DNA of 64,000 nt from NCBI GenBank assembly GCA_963618065.1, contig CAVERH010000003.1:52348-116347 (forward strand), in the 5' to 3' direction. This DNA comes from Suilimivivens sp963618065 (GTDB taxonomy: Bacteria > Bacillota > Clostridia > Lachnospirales > Lachnospiraceae). Below the pieces are notes generated by a model, which saw only the letters and a list, made by a program, of their open reading frames with translations, was not told the DNA's origin and did no database searches. Below are positions 18,348-28,462 of the stretch, in pieces. Position numbers and translations under genes: made by a program. Numbering within the stretch: position 1 is the first letter of the stretch; every line of letters begins with the position of its first letter.

Positions 18348-20714
18348 TTAATTCCAGTCATCCTCGTCTGCTTCTCCTAAGCCTACCATATATGCATACG
18401 GTTCGAAATCTGCCCTGGTGAATACCTTTCCGGTCTTTACGAATTCATATTTAATTGCCTGCAGATAATGTCTCATGCAGACCTTATCACCCGTACCGTC
18501 CGCTGCCGCAAGGAATGCAGCATTCAGGATACAGTTCTTGATATTACCACCCACAAATTCAAACCGCTCTGCAAGGAACCGGATATCCACATCATCGCCT
18601 AACGGTGTTCCCTTCGGTATGGTCGTCTTCCACAGCATCTCTCTGGTATCCGGATCCGGGAACTGGAATTCCACAATATATTTCATACGCCGGAAGAATG
18701 CCGGGTCAATATTGTGCTTGTAGTTGGTAGCCAGAACTGAAACCCCGTCATAGGCCTCGACCTCCTGCAGGAGCAGTGCTGTCTTATTATTGTTCGAGGC
18801 CTGATTGCTTCCACCGTCGTCCGAACGCTTCGCAAACAGGGTATCGCATTCGTCAAAGAACAGAACTACATTACACTTCTTGGCTTCGCGGAAGATCATG
18901 GAAATGGACTTCTCGGTTTCACCAACGTATTTGTCAATGACCTTCGAAAGATCTACCCGGTAAAGCTCCAGGTTCAGCTCATGTGCAATCACCTGTGCGC
19001 ACATGGATTTACCGGTACCGGGAGCCCCGAACAGCAGAATCGAAAGTCCCCGTCCGTAAGGATACTTCTTCGTATAATTCCAGTTATCATAGACCTGCTT
19101 TTTAAAGTTCATCTGATCAATCGCATGCTGCAGTGTCTCTCTCTGGGTCGCATTCATAACAATATCTTCAAAGCCGAAGTTGGCCTTCACCTTGGTAGCC
19201 TTCTGCGTCAGCTCCGAGCTCATCTGGTTATTGCAGCCCTCGAAAAGCTTCGCACGGGAAATCCGGATTTCATGGTTCATAATCGAAAAGCTCTTCGCCT
19301 GATAGAGCGCTGATTTAATCTTGCCCGGTGTAAACAGGAACTTGGTTGCCATCTCAAGAAGGTCAACATCCTCCCCTAAGGAATAGTCCTTTGCAAAGTA
19401 TTTCCAGCATTCCTCTCTTTCCTGCGTTGTCGGAGTCGGAAGCTCCAGCTCTGTAAAGTCCTGATCGGTCACGGATTTCAGCGGAAGCTTTTCACGGCTC
19501 ATCATAAAGATCAGCGTATCGTGCTCCCTGAGCTTTGAAATCGCCAGATCCATATATCCGGTATATTTTTCCTTTTCTTCCTCCCGGTAGTCCAGCTCAC
19601 TCAGACAGCAGCAGGAATCCGTAAAGATACACTCCCTGTTGACCGCCCACAGTGCCTTTTCCACAAAGCTGTAATCATAAATAAACAGCTTCTTGCAATC
19701 AATGGTAATCGCGTTTAAGCCGCGTTTCCTGCAGAACTGCCGGATGAAAAACCTTCTTCCGCTTCCTTCATCCCCCATCCAGCTGAAAATCCGGACTCCC
19801 TGTTCATAGGAAATCTCCATGGCCTCCAGCTGTGTGGTATTCGCCATAATCGGATTCAGCTCTTTGTCATCGGTAAGCATCCGGAAGAAACGGCTGTAGT
19901 TCTTATCCAGTCTCAGAGGATTGTTCCCGAACAGGAAATCAATGAGACGCTTATCCGGTGCCAGAATCGTGGAAAACGGCATGCTGGAATTGACCCTTAA
20001 ATCCATTACCGGCATCAGCTGCTCCAGACACACGGACATCTCACCGTAGGCCATGGTAATGGAGAAGTTCTTTCCGAAATACAGACGCCCCGTAGATTCT
20101 ATGGTCGGTGCGGTCAGATTCCCGTTTTCGTTCACAATCTGGTAAACAGATGCATAGCTGGTCTGTGTCGAGGACAGTACGGCACTTGCCAGTGCAAAGG
20201 TGCTGAAATGCCCGAAGCCCAGCTTATGACATAATTCATAAAAGGGAAGCTTCAGGTGTTTCACATCGGTAGCCTCAATTCTGGCATCAATAAAATCCAT
20301 CATCTCTTCTATGGGAATATGGCAGGAAGACAACGTTTCCTGCCGTTGTGACTCTTCGCTCTCTTCCTCCTCATACGTTCCGTCTCCCAGCAGATCATCA
20401 CTCAGACTGAAGGCAGACAGCAGATCATTCAGCTCCTGATCCACCTGCGGAAGCTCCTCGTCTCCTTCATCGCCCTCCATGTCCTCGTTCATAAACTGCA
20501 TCATACGGTCACTGCACAGATCATGCGCAATTTCAATATCCGGATACATGACATTCTTGTAATTTCCCTGTCCCGCATCATACTTTCTCATCAGACCCTC
20601 AATATAATCTGACAGCCGGAAATTGACACAGGCAAAGATATAATCCATATATTCCGTATAGCTTTCAAAGGGCACATTTTTCAATTCTTCACGAAATCTT
20701 CTGTTCTGATTCAT
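18348..20714 (-). CDS. AAA+ ATPase of the contractile injection system (Afp15/Pvc15-like), 788 aa
   Basis: The C-terminal half is a classical AAA+ module: Walker A GAPGTGKS at about residue 565, Walker B VVLFFDECD, sensor-1 LATN, and arginine-finger-type FFRRM. The N-terminal ~500 residues contain a second, divergent ATPase-like fold (FSWMGDEGSGRRFFIRQFC resembles a degenerate P-loop) and a DEDM/E-rich acidic linker around residues 75-115. CIS loci of the Afp/PVC type almost always carry one such ATPase. It is thought to help cargo loading or assembly in the producing cell and is not part of the particle. The ATG at 20714 has AAGGGAAGAG in front. It separates structural and cargo genes, as expected. 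Confidence 0.9.
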   Translation of the reverse strand: MNQNRRFREELKNVPFESYTEYMDYIFACVNFRLSDYIEGLMRKYDAGQGNYKNVMYPDIEIAHDLCSDRMMQFMNEDMEGDEGDEELPQVDQELNDLLSAFSLSDDLLGDGTYEEEESEESQRQETLSSCHIPIEEMMDFIDARIEATDVKHLKLPFYELCHKLGFGHFSTFALASAVLSSTQTSYASVYQIVNENGNLTAPTIESTGRLYFGKNFSITMAYGEMSVCLEQLMPVMDLRVNSSMPFSTILAPDKRLIDFLFGNNPLRLDKNYSRFFRMLTDDKELNPIMANTTQLEAMEISYEQGVRIFSWMGDEGSGRRFFIRQFCRKRGLNAITIDCKKLFIYDYSFVEKALWAVNRECIFTDSCCCLSELDYREEEKEKYTGYMDLAISKLREHDTLIFMMSREKLPLKSVTDQDFTELELPTPTTQEREECWKYFAKDYSLGEDVDLLEMATKFLFTPGKIKSALYQAKSFSIMNHEIRISRAKLFEGCNNQMSSELTQKATKVKANFGFEDIVMNATQRETLQHAIDQMNFKKQVYDNWNYTKKYPYGRGLSILLFGAPGTGKSMCAQVIAHELNLELYRVDLSKVIDKYVGETEKSISMIFREAKKCNVVLFFDECDTLFAKRSDDGGSNQASNNNKTALLLQEVEAYDGVSVLATNYKHNIDPAFFRRMKYIVEFQFPDPDTREMLWKTTIPKGTPLGDDVDIRFLAERFEFVGGNIKNCILNAAFLAAADGTGDKVCMRHYLQAIKYEFVKTGKVFTRADFEPYAYMVGLGEADEDDWN

Positions 20715-20741
20715 GCTTCTCTTCCCTTCTGTATCCTGCTC

Positions 20742-21170
20742 CTACCAGGAGCATTCCATATACAGACAATTCTTGTTATCCTTATACTCAAACCGGACCT
20801 CATCCGCCATCTGCTTTACCAGATAGATTCCAAGCCCTCCGCTCTTCCTGTCCCCGGCAGGAAGGGTCACATCCGGGTCCTCCCGTTCCAGCGGATTATA
20901 AGGAATCCCCTCATCAATGAAGGTAAGATGTATGGACTTATCCGCCATTTCTTCTTCAATCTGAATCTGTCCCTCCCGATCCGGATAGGCATAGCTTGCA
21001 ATATTGACAAAGATTTCCTCCACACAGATCCGGATGGCTTCAATCTTACTCTCCGGACAGTTTTCCCTCTTCAGATCTCCGGTAAACACATCAAGCAATG
21101 GAGTCAGAAGAGACTTCTGTGCTGCAAGCTCAAGACTTCTCTTTGTTTTTACAACCCAGCTTCTCTCCAT
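20742..21170 (-). CDS. RsbW/SpoIIAB-like anti-sigma factor kinase (HATPase), 142 aa
   Basis: A short GHKL ATPase with N-box EEIFVNIASYAYPD, G1 box DEGIPYNPL and G2 box GGLGIYLVKQMADEVRF. The length fits stand-alone serine kinases of partner-switching systems, which phosphorylate a STAS-domain antagonist and bind a sigma factor or other target. A STAS protein is encoded two genes upstream (21849-22148), so the pair is complete except for a phosphatase. It overlaps the end of the FtsE-like gene by 22 bases, with AAGGAG before the ATG at 21170. The target is unknown: no sigma factor gene is in the window, so it may control CIS assembly, firing or cargo rather than transcription. Confidence 0.85.
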   Translation of the reverse strand: MERSWVVKTKRSLELAAQKSLLTPLLDVFTGDLKRENCPESKIEAIRICVEEIFVNIASYAYPDREGQIQIEEEMADKSIHLTFIDEGIPYNPLEREDPDVTLPAGDRKSGGLGIYLVKQMADEVRFEYKDNKNCLYMECSW

Positions 21171-21838
21171 GGCGTTTCTCCTTCGGCAATTCTGCCTTTT
21201 ACTATTTTCAGATTCCGATGCTCCATATTCCGTATCGTATCTATATCATTCGTGGCAATCAATGTGGTAATTCCCAGCGACTGATTAATTCTTTCCAGTA
21301 AATTCATAATCTCTCTGGCATTCTGGGGATCCAGGTTTCCGGTGGGCTCGTCTGCCAGAATCACATAGGGCTTATTGACAATTGCCCTGGCAACCCCTAC
21401 ACGCTGCTGCTCGCCCTGTGAGAGCTGGGAAGGATATCTCATAAACTTCTCCTCCATCCCGACCATCCGCAGTGCCTGCGCTACCTGTCCCCGGATTTCC
21501 CGCTCCGGAGCGCCGGAAAGAATCTTGGCAAGGGCAACATTTTCATAGGCTGTACGATCCTTAATCAGTTTATAATCCTGAAAGACCATTCCCACCTTTC
21601 TGCGGTAGGCCGGAAGCTTTTTCTCACGAAGCTTCGAAATGTCTTCACCATTTACACGGATCATACCCTCCTGCGGCAGTATTTCCCTTAACAAAAGGCG
21701 AAGTATCGTCGTCTTTCCTGAACCGCTCGGTCCTGTCAGGAAGCACAGCTCTTTCGGCCTGATATGGAAGCTGGCTCTTTTGAGAACTTCGGTTCCTGTA
21801 TCCTGATATCCTTTGATCACCTGTTCAAAATAAATCAT
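21149..21838 (-). CDS. FtsE-like ABC ATPase, 229 aa
   Basis: A complete ABC nucleotide-binding domain: Walker A GPSGSGKTT, Q-loop VFQDYKLI, signature LSQGEQQRV, Walker B YVILADEPTGNLD, and an H-loop position occupied by Asn (LIATNDID) where most have His. The VFQDYKL and DEPTGNLD text is typical of FtsE/LolD-type ATPases, which work with an FtsX-type permease. No permease is encoded nearby; the neighbours are a STAS protein and an RsbW-like kinase. FtsE normally couples ATP hydrolysis to cell-wall hydrolase control at the membrane. In this place it could drive release or wall passage of the CIS, which is inference. Confidence 0.82.
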   Translation of the reverse strand: MIYFEQVIKGYQDTGTEVLKRASFHIRPKELCFLTGPSGSGKTTILRLLLREILPQEGMIRVNGEDISKLREKKLPAYRRKVGMVFQDYKLIKDRTAYENVALAKILSGAPEREIRGQVAQALRMVGMEEKFMRYPSQLSQGEQQRVGVARAIVNKPYVILADEPTGNLDPQNAREIMNLLERINQSLGITTLIATNDIDTIRNMEHRNLKIVKGRIAEGETPWREAGL

Positions 21839-21848
21839 AATGCTACTT

Positions 21849-22148
21849 CTACTCCACTGTCAGTATTGTGCTGAAGCCGGAAATATCAAGTACATTCCTT
21901 ACGACACCACCGACATTAGTCAGCTTCATGCTTCCCTTCTTGGATGTGGCAGTCTTCTGTCCGATTAACAATGCCCGCAGTCCGGCACTCGAAATGGCCG
22001 GTACATTCAGACAGTCGATCACTACATCATTCTTCTTCTGGAAGGCATTTAAAATAGCCTGTTGAAACTGGGGGCTCGTGTTGGTATCCACACGTCCCTC
22101 CACCATAAGTCTTATATACGTTCCACAGTCAGTTGCAATAATATTCAT
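21849..22148 (-). CDS. STAS-domain anti-sigma factor antagonist (SpoIIAA/RsbV-like), 99 aa
   Basis: A single STAS domain with the usual length and pattern. It has VVIDCLNVPAISSAGLRAL, where the Ser pair in ISSAG holds the phosphorylated residue in this family, followed by a GSMKLTNVGGVVRNVLDISG helix region. Such proteins bind an RsbW-type kinase when unphosphorylated. Its kinase is encoded two genes downstream (20742-21170), forming a partner switch inside the CIS operon. The ATG at 22148 has AGAGAGGA upstream. Confidence 0.87.
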   Translation of the reverse strand: MNIIATDCGTYIRLMVEGRVDTNTSPQFQQAILNAFQKKNDVVIDCLNVPAISSAGLRALLIGQKTATSKKGSMKLTNVGGVVRNVLDISGFSTILTVE

Positions 22149-22176
22149 TCTCTAGTCCTCTCTCTTAGCAGCATAA

Positions 22177-23247
22177 CTACTGAAGGATAATCGCACCGTC
22201 CAGCAGAGTGGATGCATCCAGATTTCCTTCCTCCTGTGCAAAGGTGACCGCATTCCAGTCAAGATAGGTATGCTCATCCAATACCCCTCTGCGCTTCAGG
22301 AAGAGAATATGCAGCCGGCATCTGATCGGCTTAAACTGTTTCAAAAGATGCAGAAGCTGCTCCTTCTTGTGTTCCTCTACAACATTACTCATCACAAGTG
22401 TCACATCATAGGGACTGTCTCCATAGAGTGTATCGTAGATTTCCTGCTCACTGTTTCTGACATATTTCTGCATCAGGCCACGCTCCAGAATGATTGGCTT
22501 TTCGCCAATCAGCAATTCGCAGATTCTCTCAATGCTTTTGCGGGTGCCCTTGTATTTAATCAGCTCTCCGGATTCCCTTAAAAGGGTACGCAGATCCTCC
22601 TCGTCAAGAAAACCGCCGTCCACGTCAATTCCCATCCACTTAAGGAAGATTTCCAGAAGCCGTTTGGGAGCCTTTTCCACATCCAGCATATCCTCCTTAT
22701 GATCGAGTTTTTCCTGGAAATCATTGTGAATACTGGAAAAGATCGACATATAACGGTGAAAAAAGCTGTTCTTTTCCCGGTAGATCTCCGGAAATACATT
22801 CATGAAATTATCTCCGGGTACATAGACCTCCAATCCGGATAACTCTGCTCCGTCTCCCAGCACCTCAATGGCAATCCAGAGATATCTGCCCTCTATTTCA
22901 TACAGAAGCACATCCGGTTTATTAATAAACCTCAGCCACCTTGCGCCTCTCATACGCTGTTTCTTTTCTTCAAAACTGATCTGCGGATTCAGCAGGTAAT
23001 CCTGCTGTCCCACTTCATTCAGAGCCAGGGCATACACGTAGCAGACGCTGTTTTCGGGCAGCTCCAGCGAAAATTTCAGCCGCCCCCATGGGCAGTCCTC
23101 AATTCCGCTGTCAATCGGTGCCAGAATCATATAATGGACGCCTTCCTCCTTAAGACAGGTTATGCTGCCGTCCTGCCTGCAGGCCATCCCCTTGTATACT
23201 GCTTTTTCAAGCTGTTCTTTCCTGATGGAAAAGACAAATCCTGCCAT
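22177..23247 (-). CDS. gpI-type baseplate protein of the CIS, 356 aa
   Basis: The middle part (about residues 150-260) matches the phage tail protein I family found at the end of CIS baseplate operons: a helical stretch with FLKWMGIDVDGGFLDEEDLR, then SGELIKYKGTRKSIERICEL, then PIILERG. This protein bridges the J-type wedge proteins and peripheral structures in phage P2-like baseplates. The N-terminal ~150 residues form a beta-rich region unlike phage gpI. It follows the J-type gene with 14 bases spacing, and GAGGAG precedes the ATG at 23247. In AFP/PVC this position is followed by a tail fibre gene; here the next gene is regulatory. Confidence 0.8.
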   Translation of the reverse strand: MAGFVFSIRKEQLEKAVYKGMACRQDGSITCLKEEGVHYMILAPIDSGIEDCPWGRLKFSLELPENSVCYVYALALNEVGQQDYLLNPQISFEEKKQRMRGARWLRFINKPDVLLYEIEGRYLWIAIEVLGDGAELSGLEVYVPGDNFMNVFPEIYREKNSFFHRYMSIFSSIHNDFQEKLDHKEDMLDVEKAPKRLLEIFLKWMGIDVDGGFLDEEDLRTLLRESGELIKYKGTRKSIERICELLIGEKPIILERGLMQKYVRNSEQEIYDTLYGDSPYDVTLVMSNVVEEHKKEQLLHLLKQFKPIRCRLHILFLKRRGVLDEHTYLDWNAVTFAQEEGNLDASTLLDGAIILQ

Positions 23248-23261
23248 GTTTCACATCTCCT

Positions 23262-25373
23262 CTATTTATCACGATCCGGAAGCGGAAGAATATCCAGCTT
23301 CATGTTTCCCGGATACAACAGACAGTTCTCTGCCGGAACAATATCGGTTCCATCCATGGACGCATAGGTCATATTCTGCGGATTCACACTCAGCTCATAA
23401 ATATAAGATACACAATCCAGACTCTCAATTTCATGGAAAAGACGGTCAAAACGGAGCGTCTGTCCGAATTCCTGACTTCCCTTAATATAGTCCAGATTAT
23501 GACGGATGACCTCTTCAATCTGACTGCGGCATCCTTCGTAATGCGGCTTAACATAGATCGTGCCGCTCGTAAATACCCCGATATAAACCGGCTGTCTGAC
23601 GCGGATCTGGGTACACAGAAGTCTCCGGTTTTCGAGCCACTGTTCAATTTCCCTGCGGTACTTGTCCGACAGGTGCGGAAAAGCATCCTCGTTGTAAGGC
23701 AGCACCACTACCTGTACCTCATTTCTTGCATAATCCATCCACGCCTTCACCTTACGGATACACAGCCCCGGGGTTCTGCGGATCAGACTCTCATAATCGG
23801 CAGGCCGTACCGCCTTCTCCGGTGTATTCAGGTCGTTGATGAAGCGCTTACGGACTTCCTCAAAGGTCTCCTGAAACCGTCCTCCGGTTCCCGGTGCCGG
23901 ATTAAAAAACCGGATCGGCTGCTCCTCCTCCAGGTTGACCGGAAAGAATTCGTTTCCTCTCCGGACATTTCCCTCTGTTCCCAGAGAGACGGCTAAGGAT
24001 CCAAGATAAAGCTTTGCTCCTACATACGAGCCGGGATTCGTGATTTTGACTTTTCCTTCATTTTCATATAGTACATAGCTCATCTCCCGTTCGCCCAGAC
24101 GTCCCGGCTTCAGAAAATCGTAGAGCTTTTCTCCGTCCTCATCTTCCCTTTCCGCAATTACCGAAAAGGTCGAGGTCAGTACATGCCCACAGGGAAGGGC
24201 GAATTCCTGTCCGTCATATCCTTCAATCTGTCCCAGATAGTACCTTCGCATCATCTCTTCATTATAGATCACGATTTTTACTGCATTTTTCAGATGCCCC
24301 GGTGCATAACCAAAGGCTTCCCTGTCAAATTCAAAGGAATATCTGCCGTTTCCAAGGAATTGCTTCCGGTAGTACCTGCCCGGCTGTGGCTCGCCGGCAC
24401 TTTCTGTATATTCGACGTAGGAGGTGCCCTTCTGCTCCTTCGCATAAACCTTGATATATCCGTTCTGCAGCATAGCGCTGTTCATTATGACATTGGACGC
24501 ACTCTGGAAGGAGTGTGTGATAATTTTGGTTTCCTTCTGATAGACCGGAAACAGGAAGCCTGTCATGTAGGTAAGCACCGGAACAAGATCATACTCACAT
24601 TTCTTAAGCGTTGCCCTCCATACATAGCCTGAGATTTCGCCCTCCGTATAGACTGCTGCCTTAGCCTCCGGCTGCTGAAAGGTAATATAGCCGCTCTGGA
24701 CAAACCCTCTGGTTCCGTCTCTGACCTCAATCGGTACAAAGCCTTCTTCAGTATAACATTCCCAACAGATAGAAGCAAAGGAAAGGTCGCCCTCAGCTTC
24801 AAAAGGATTCCTTTCAAAGTGCTCCGTGGTACGGACATAAATGATTCCCTTCTCTTCCTCCTTAAGTGGGGTATCCATCACAAAATACAGCTCTGCCCCC
24901 GCTTTCGGTCTGTTTCCGTAAACCTTCGCCTGTAAAGTCACATCCTTATCCAGGATATAACTGATATCACGTGTTTCCTGAGCGGTTTTACAGAAAAGTC
25001 CTGTGATGTGACTTGCCGTGATGTGCCGGGGAAGCGTTGTTTCAAAGCTGATGTCTCCGACCATAAACCTCTGATCTGCGGGTACATCAAAGGACTCTCT
25101 TATCCCGGATGCCTCAAGAAAAATTTCTGCACTTCTTCCCCTCTTTGCCTGATAACCAAGCAGCTTAAGGAGCATGGCGCGCACAGCCGGTGTCACAAGA
25201 TCAATCTGATTCTGCTGGACGATCTGGATCGCAGACAGATTTTCCAGAATGGTGATACCGGGATCTGCCGGATTAAAGTTCGTCCATTCCTCAGAATAAA
25301 AGGGAATCTTGCTCAGATTCTCATCCATCAGCTCTTCATAGGTTTTTTCAGGAATCATCTTCGGATTCAGCAT
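23262..25373 (-). CDS. baseplate J-like wedge protein 2 (Afp12-like), 703 aa
   Basis: The start LNPKMIPEKTYEELMDENLSK plus FNPADPGITILENL matches the opening of CIS 'putative baseplate assembly proteins'. The C-terminal part (LNTPEKAVRPADYESLIRRTPGLCIRKVKAW through the helical VIRHNLDYIKG) matches the J-like domain that forms the baseplate wedge ring. It pairs with the longer J-like protein encoded just upstream (25394-28462), as in AFP, where Afp11 and Afp12 form the wedge heterodimer. Spacing is 20 bases and the whole block is colinear with other eCIS loci. Confidence 0.85.
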   Translation of the reverse strand: MLNPKMIPEKTYEELMDENLSKIPFYSEEWTNFNPADPGITILENLSAIQIVQQNQIDLVTPAVRAMLLKLLGYQAKRGRSAEIFLEASGIRESFDVPADQRFMVGDISFETTLPRHITASHITGLFCKTAQETRDISYILDKDVTLQAKVYGNRPKAGAELYFVMDTPLKEEEKGIIYVRTTEHFERNPFEAEGDLSFASICWECYTEEGFVPIEVRDGTRGFVQSGYITFQQPEAKAAVYTEGEISGYVWRATLKKCEYDLVPVLTYMTGFLFPVYQKETKIITHSFQSASNVIMNSAMLQNGYIKVYAKEQKGTSYVEYTESAGEPQPGRYYRKQFLGNGRYSFEFDREAFGYAPGHLKNAVKIVIYNEEMMRRYYLGQIEGYDGQEFALPCGHVLTSTFSVIAEREDEDGEKLYDFLKPGRLGEREMSYVLYENEGKVKITNPGSYVGAKLYLGSLAVSLGTEGNVRRGNEFFPVNLEEEQPIRFFNPAPGTGGRFQETFEEVRKRFINDLNTPEKAVRPADYESLIRRTPGLCIRKVKAWMDYARNEVQVVVLPYNEDAFPHLSDKYRREIEQWLENRRLLCTQIRVRQPVYIGVFTSGTIYVKPHYEGCRSQIEEVIRHNLDYIKGSQEFGQTLRFDRLFHEIESLDCVSYIYELSVNPQNMTYASMDGTDIVPAENCLLYPGNMKLDILPLPDRDK

Positions 25374-25393
25374 ATCATACTTCCTTTTTATTG

Positions 25394-28300
25394 TTATTCA
25401 AAGTGGATCTTATGTTCTCCACTGGTTACTATCGTATAGGGATTTCCCCTCAGGGAGGAAAGCTCTGTCTCATGCACACCGGCTTCATCCCGGTAACGGC
25501 AGGTAATCATCATTTTGCTGATCAATGCACTTCCCTTTTCCATGTTCAGTCTCAGCTCAATCTGGCTTTCCACAACATCCCGGCCGATTTCCCAGACGTT
25601 ATTCTTCACCGGATCCAGATAATCCCGCAGCATTTCAATCATTCTCTGCTGGATCTCAAAGCTGTCATCCTGATTGACCACCCTGATCCATGCCTCCACA
25701 GAAATTTCCACAAATATCGGCTCTACTACCTCCAGATCAGTCGGATCAATCGTAAGCTCACATCTCTCCAGCAGGTGCTCCTTAAGTCTCCTTCGGATAT
25801 TCACAAAGGAGGATCTGCCGTCCTGATAATCCTCCATCAGAAGAACCACGGTCACGGCACACGGATCATAGCTTCCATCCTTCCTTATACCGGAAACCAC
25901 CCTGACCTGGGAGATATTATGGGAATAATCCAGGACCTCCCTTTCATAATCCTGTGCTGTAACCAGCTTTCTCCTTGTATTTAACAGCGTTGTGCCTCTT
26001 CTTAAGGCTTCCTCCATGGTCTCCATATCCATGCCTCCATAGGCCTGGATCGGATTATGGATTTCTTCCACAAACTGCAGATTACTTAGGCTGTCATCCA
26101 CACGGTTCTGATTTAAGTTTGCTCTCTTTCCGTCACAGCACTTCACAATGGTCTTAAAAGCCGGACCTGAGGTATTTCTCGGGATCTTCACATTTACCCC
26201 GTCACCGAAGTAAATCTGGTTATTCATCCGGTCAATGACATAATGACGATCCGTGCTTACAGAACGGTCAAAATTATCGACCTCCTGCCACCGGACGTAA
26301 AAGTCCCTGATTGCACCTCGTATATCATATTCGGCATAGGTGCTCCGGGGTTCCTCCAAAAGCAGCCGCTTCATCTGCTGCATGGTAAATTCCGCCGTTT
26401 CATTCACCCATACATCCACACTCAGAATATTGGTTGCAGTCAGAGGGAAGCTCATATTGGGCTCATACGCATCAATATAATATTCTTCCTCTTCCATGGT
26501 TTCTATATTATCCACCTCTACTGCATTGAGTGCAATTTCCTGGATCAGCGGACGCCGCATCGGATTTTTTTCCAGATAACAGTCCTCATCCATGATCTTA
26601 ATCCAGTAGGCCTCCTGCCCCTCCAGCGTACACTTGGCCATGTCGGTCGGCGGCATAAACAGAATGACCCCCGTATGATTCAGTCCATCGGTCTTATCCG
26701 TTAATTTCAGCCGGGCAAAACCATCTCTGGTCGAATAATAGAATGCCGGCTTTCCTTTCATCTCCTGCTCTGTCTCACCGAGCCGGAACAGAAGTCCCAC
26801 CGGTCCGTCCTGCATCTTTTTATCAAAGCCTATATAAAGAGAGGTATCGTTATAGCTGCTCCGGAACAGAATCGGACAGCTTGCATTCTCTGCCATACGA
26901 TTGGTAATATCCCACTGTCTGCTTCCCTGAAAGCTGATCAGATGCTTGGGACGTTCATAGTGTCTTTCATAGGTATAGGAAATCTTCATTCCTGAAATAA
27001 CCGGACAGTGATGCATGGCAGGCTGGAAATAACAATTATCCGCTCTCAGCAGCTGGATGCGGATACTCTCTCCTGTATAACCGCCTGTTTCCGTTGCCCG
27101 AAAGTCCCCCGGACATACGAAGGAAATACTGCAGTGACCTGCGGAATCACTCTGAAACAGATTAGTGACCGAAATCTGTGTCGGAAGCTTCCTCCATCCG
27201 GTACCATTATAATATTCCAGCGAAATCTCATCGGCATAAACCTCTGCGACCGCTCCGACAATATCCCTTTTCGGCTTTTTCTTGACAATCTTAAGACTGT
27301 CCACTTCCTTAGCCTCCGGAGCAGCAGTAAGAATCTGTTCAAATTCAAGATCAAATTCAAGAGTCATCAGTGCTCCCGGATTAGCAAAATACCGGTGTCC
27401 GATGTAGAGCTCCGAAAAAAGCGACATTTTCTTTCCGAACGGATAAAAGCGGTGCACATCCAGCTCCGAAGTGCTGTCTACCACATAATCCGGCTCCAGT
27501 CCGTCTCCTGAACATGAAAAACGGATGTCAGATACCACCACGTTCTTCTCAATGATATTCTCCGGCTTCAGGAGTAATGCAGAATATTCCTCCTGCCCAA
27601 GCCGTACCTTCTTACAGACTCCGGATTTCCGGAATATCAGATACCGGTTCTTCTCAGCTCTGAGCTTCGTTATTTTTTCAAAGCCCTCTGCCCCGTAGTA
27701 ATAAAGACTGTATTCTCCGTTTACGATCCGCTCAGCCAGATGGTCTGAGCCGGGAAGATCCATCCGGATGTCATTGTCCACCTCATCAAACAGATGCGGA
27801 TGATACATCACAAGACCGGTCTTTCCATATCCTTCCTTTGAAAAATCAAACAATGTAAATTCCTCAAAGGCAGGCTCTGCAATCTCCTCCTTCTCCACCG
27901 GCTCCGTATAGGCAGGCTCTTCCTCTGCCTGCGCTGCTTCCTCGCTGTCCGGAATCTTCATATCCTCACTGATGAATTCTACCGGCTCGAATCTGCCCTT
28001 TAACGGAATTACCTTTCCGGTCAGACCGGAGACCATGAACATACTGGTGAGCCGCGCCTCTGTAATATAGATTCCGTGCGCTGTTTCGAAGATAATACCG
28101 TCATCCTCACCTCCTGCCAGAAGCTGTGTCCCCCTGTGCAGACGCTGTCCCGGTATCGTATCCTGCACCATGCTCATCAATACAATGCTGTGAGCCGGGA
28201 AAGCAGCATGCGGAGAAATACCGAGCATATTCACCAGCTCCACATAATCCCTCTCCAATGTCATATTGTAGCGTCTGACATTATCCTGAAGCTGATCTGC

Positions 28301-28462
28301 AAACAGCAGGGCAAGCACCGAGCCGATATCCGGATCATTTTCATCAAACTGCCATTCCGGTGTATAAGAATGGGCAAGACTTCTGATTCGATCCAGTATT
28401 TCATTTCTATCCCGGTTATCTATGATATAATCACTCGACGAAATTGTCTTCCACTGTTTCAT
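25394..28462 (-). CDS. baseplate J-like wedge protein 1 (Afp11-like), 1022 aa
   Basis: A long J-type wedge protein. The N-terminus has EWQFDENDPDIGSVLALLFADQ, the conserved opening that contacts the hub. The C-terminal third has YGGMDMETMEEALRRG then LVTAQDYEREVLDYSHNISQVRVV, the hallmark of phage gpJ/Afp11 proteins. A Glu-rich low-complexity insertion lies near residues 170-215. Its start overlaps the gp25 gene by 32 bases, with AGGAAGAGG upstream of the ATG at 28462. It builds the baseplate ring around the spike and triggers sheath contraction. Confidence 0.88.
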   Translation of the reverse strand: MKQWKTISSSDYIIDNRDRNEILDRIRSLAHSYTPEWQFDENDPDIGSVLALLFADQLQDNVRRYNMTLERDYVELVNMLGISPHAAFPAHSIVLMSMVQDTIPGQRLHRGTQLLAGGEDDGIIFETAHGIYITEARLTSMFMVSGLTGKVIPLKGRFEPVEFISEDMKIPDSEEAAQAEEEPAYTEPVEKEEIAEPAFEEFTLFDFSKEGYGKTGLVMYHPHLFDEVDNDIRMDLPGSDHLAERIVNGEYSLYYYGAEGFEKITKLRAEKNRYLIFRKSGVCKKVRLGQEEYSALLLKPENIIEKNVVVSDIRFSCSGDGLEPDYVVDSTSELDVHRFYPFGKKMSLFSELYIGHRYFANPGALMTLEFDLEFEQILTAAPEAKEVDSLKIVKKKPKRDIVGAVAEVYADEISLEYYNGTGWRKLPTQISVTNLFQSDSAGHCSISFVCPGDFRATETGGYTGESIRIQLLRADNCYFQPAMHHCPVISGMKISYTYERHYERPKHLISFQGSRQWDITNRMAENASCPILFRSSYNDTSLYIGFDKKMQDGPVGLLFRLGETEQEMKGKPAFYYSTRDGFARLKLTDKTDGLNHTGVILFMPPTDMAKCTLEGQEAYWIKIMDEDCYLEKNPMRRPLIQEIALNAVEVDNIETMEEEEYYIDAYEPNMSFPLTATNILSVDVWVNETAEFTMQQMKRLLLEEPRSTYAEYDIRGAIRDFYVRWQEVDNFDRSVSTDRHYVIDRMNNQIYFGDGVNVKIPRNTSGPAFKTIVKCCDGKRANLNQNRVDDSLSNLQFVEEIHNPIQAYGGMDMETMEEALRRGTTLLNTRRKLVTAQDYEREVLDYSHNISQVRVVSGIRKDGSYDPCAVTVVLLMEDYQDGRSSFVNIRRRLKEHLLERCELTIDPTDLEVVEPIFVEISVEAWIRVVNQDDSFEIQQRMIEMLRDYLDPVKNNVWEIGRDVVESQIELRLNMEKGSALISKMMITCRYRDEAGVHETELSSLRGNPYTIVTSGEHKIHFE

